Source: Saccharothrix sp. NRRL B-16348 (GTDB taxonomy: Bacteria > Actinomycetota > Actinomycetes > Mycobacteriales > Pseudonocardiaceae). Taken from it: a stretch of DNA of 64,000 bases. Made by a program: the position numbers and the translations under genes. The stretch spans positions 1 through 64,000 of the forward strand of contig NZ_LGED01000205.1 in the NCBI RefSeq assembly GCF_001280085.1, read 5' to 3'. A model generated the notes under the pieces. That model made no database searches, was not told the DNA's origin, and saw only the letters and a program-made list of their open reading frames with translations. Positions 62,802 through 64,000 of the stretch are shown piece after piece (positions within the stretch are counted from its first letter, which is position 1; every line of letters begins with the position of its first letter).

Positions 62802-64000
62802 TCACGACCCGCCCGACAGGGACAGGTCGCCGATCACCACGGTCGTGCGCGACGGCGCGACGGCGTCCGCCACCCTGGCCACCACCTCGTCGAACACCGG
62901 GTCGTCGTAGTAGTCGCTGTGCCCGCGCAACGGCGAGGCGACCATGTCCGGGTCCGGGTCGAGGAACTCCGGGTCGCGCAGCCGCACGTCGTTGCCGCAG
63001 CGCACGCCCCACAGCTTCGGGTCGGCGAACACCCGTTCCTCCGCCGTCTCCGGCCACACCTGCACCGGCCCGCCCAGCGGGTCGGTCGACCGGTGCACGT
63101 TCCACCACCGGTCGCCGAGCTCGTCGCGCAGGCGGACGAGTTCGGCGTGGCCGAGGTAGTGCGGGAACAGCCGCGAGTACGCCCACTGCAGCTGCGAGCC
63201 GTAGGTGACCAGGCCGACCCGGCGCAGCGCGGCGACCGCGTCCGCCTGCCTGATGTACCGCTCCCCGTCGGCCGGGTCGGGCCGCTCGCTCTCCCGGCGC
63301 AGCAACGACAACGCCGCGAAGCACACCACGCTGCCCTGGCTGTGCCCGGACAGCACGACCGCGCCCACGTCGTGGTGCCCGGCCAGCCGGACGGCGCGCG
63401 AGGTCAGCTCGATGGTGGCGCGACCGCCGTAGGGCGGCGGGCAGATCGGGTGCGCCAGCCGAGGCCAGAACGCCACCAGGTCCCACACGATGCCGACCGC
63501 CGTGCGCATCCGAGGGCTCTGCCACGTCCGCACACCCAACAACAACAAGACCAGCACGAGACCCGACACCACCAGGCTGCCCAACGCGCCCAACTCCTGC
63601 GCCGGGACCGTCGACAGCCAGTCGGCCAGGCCCGGCGGCGGCGCGGCCCGCCAGGCCGGGTGCGCGAGCCGGGCCAGCGCGAGACCGCCGCCCGCCGCCA
63701 CCAGCACGCCGCCCAGCAGCGCGACCGCGCCGAGCAGCCAGTGGTAGCGGTACTTCGCCGAGGCCAGGCGTTGGTTCAACGCCACCTTGCCGATGCCCGG
63801 CCGGTCCGCGCGACCCGGGTAGTCGGCCACCACGCCGTCGCGGACCGCCACACCGTTCGCGTGGCGCACGCAGGAGACCGCGCCGACCGCGTACAGCACG
63901 CCGGCGGCCACCGCGGCGGCCCAGAACGCCCAGCCCGGCATCGCCGTCCACCGCAGCGCGACGGCCACCGCCGCGGCCACCGACCCGGCCGCGAACACCA
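62802..64000 (-). CDS. membrane protein with lipase-like domain (5' part beyond window)
   Basis: At least 398 residues are present; the start is probably outside the window. There are four or more hydrophobic helices (FWAAAVAAGVLYAVGAVSCV, LLGAVALLGGVLVAAGGGLA, LGSLVVSGLVLVLLLLGV), then an alpha/beta-hydrolase-like part with nucleophile elbow LSGHSQGSVV. The end includes PLRGHSDYYDDPVFDEVVAR. It may be a membrane-bound lipase or esterase. It converges on the sigma factor gene with 17 bases between. Confidence 0.7.
   Translation of the reverse strand, partial: VFAAGSVAAAVAVALRWTAMPGWAFWAAAVAAGVLYAVGAVSCVRHANGVAVRDGVVADYPGRADRPGIGKVALNQRLASAKYRYHWLLGAVALLGGVLVAAGGGLALARLAHPAWRAAPPPGLADWLSTVPAQELGALGSLVVSGLVLVLLLLGVRTWQSPRMRTAVGIVWDLVAFWPRLAHPICPPPYGGRATIELTSRAVRLAGHHDVGAVVLSGHSQGSVVCFAALSLLRRESERPDPADGERYIRQADAVAALRRVGLVTYGSQLQWAYSRLFPHYLGHAELVRLRDELGDRWWNVHRSTDPLGGPVQVWPETAEERVFADPKLWGVRCGNDVRLRDPEFLDPDPDMVASPLRGHSDYYDDPVFDEVVARVADAVAPSRTTVVIGDLSLSGGS

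Overview
The window is about 64 kb of very GC-rich DNA with many GTG and TTG starts, purine-rich ribosome binding sites and short gaps between genes. It suggests a filamentous actinomycete, most likely of the Pseudonocardiales (Saccharothrix, Actinosynnema or Lentzea type). This is inferred from gene content: a mycothiol-type metallo-hydrolase, a LutABC cluster with a FadR-type regulator, an SAH-riboswitch metH, an SSI-family protease inhibitor, a DUF5313 protein and an ECF41 sigma factor. No rRNA, tRNA, CRISPR array or complete insertion sequence was found. The arrangement looks like a chromosome arm: single genes and short operons, many secreted or regulatory, with only a few core genes (metH, lutABC).

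Left part (1-17.2 kb): a gene end of foreign character abuts a broken DUF6939-type gene. Then come a LysE exporter, a TetR-P450 pair with a palindromic operator between them, and an MBL hydrolase preceded by what looks like a 21-codon remnant of the mycothiol-dependent formaldehyde dehydrogenase gene. Two large membrane proteins (4004-6730 and 13919-17170) share an unusual layout: a cytoplasmic NTPase-like half, membrane segments, and an outside domain resembling periplasmic binding proteins. Between them lie a secreted hydrolase, a lytic transglycosylase, a secreted BNR protein, an epoxide hydrolase and a fragment of a molybdopterin dehydrogenase.

Middle part (17.2-38.5 kb): a SUKH-like fusion protein, a secreted subtilase facing a subtilisin inhibitor across a shared terminator, an AAC(3)-type acetyltransferase, a DUF5313 protein, and a LysR regulator divergent from an EamA transporter plus hydrolase. 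Next are a TAT-exported glycoside hydrolase, several short-chain dehydrogenases, a phosphotransferase-like protein and a TetR/SDR pair with duplicated operators. A flavin monooxygenase divergent from an SDR, a transglutaminase-like protein, a methyltransferase and an animal-type haem peroxidase complete the region.

Right part (38.5-64 kb): the lactate utilisation unit (FadR-type regulator, two perfect operators, lutA-lutB-lutC with overlapping stops and starts), where lutC carries a low-complexity in-frame insertion. metH follows, with an SAH riboswitch that overlaps an anti-Shine-Dalgarno hairpin. Then come a secreted SH3-like protein, an aldo/keto reductase divergent from TetR with duplicated operators, an RND pump, a three-fold DUF4082 protein, a coupled GNAT/membrane-protein operon, a NACHT protein with leucine-rich repeats (possible antiviral sensor), an amidohydrolase divergent from an ECF41 sigma factor, and a membrane lipase-like gene cut by the window end.

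Four sites with a perfect GTGA-N6-TCAC core lie upstream of the transglycosylase, the glycoside hydrolase and (twice) the DUF4082 gene. They suggest a Crp-type regulon for secreted or cell-wall functions. All function calls come from motifs and remembered family features, not from database searches.
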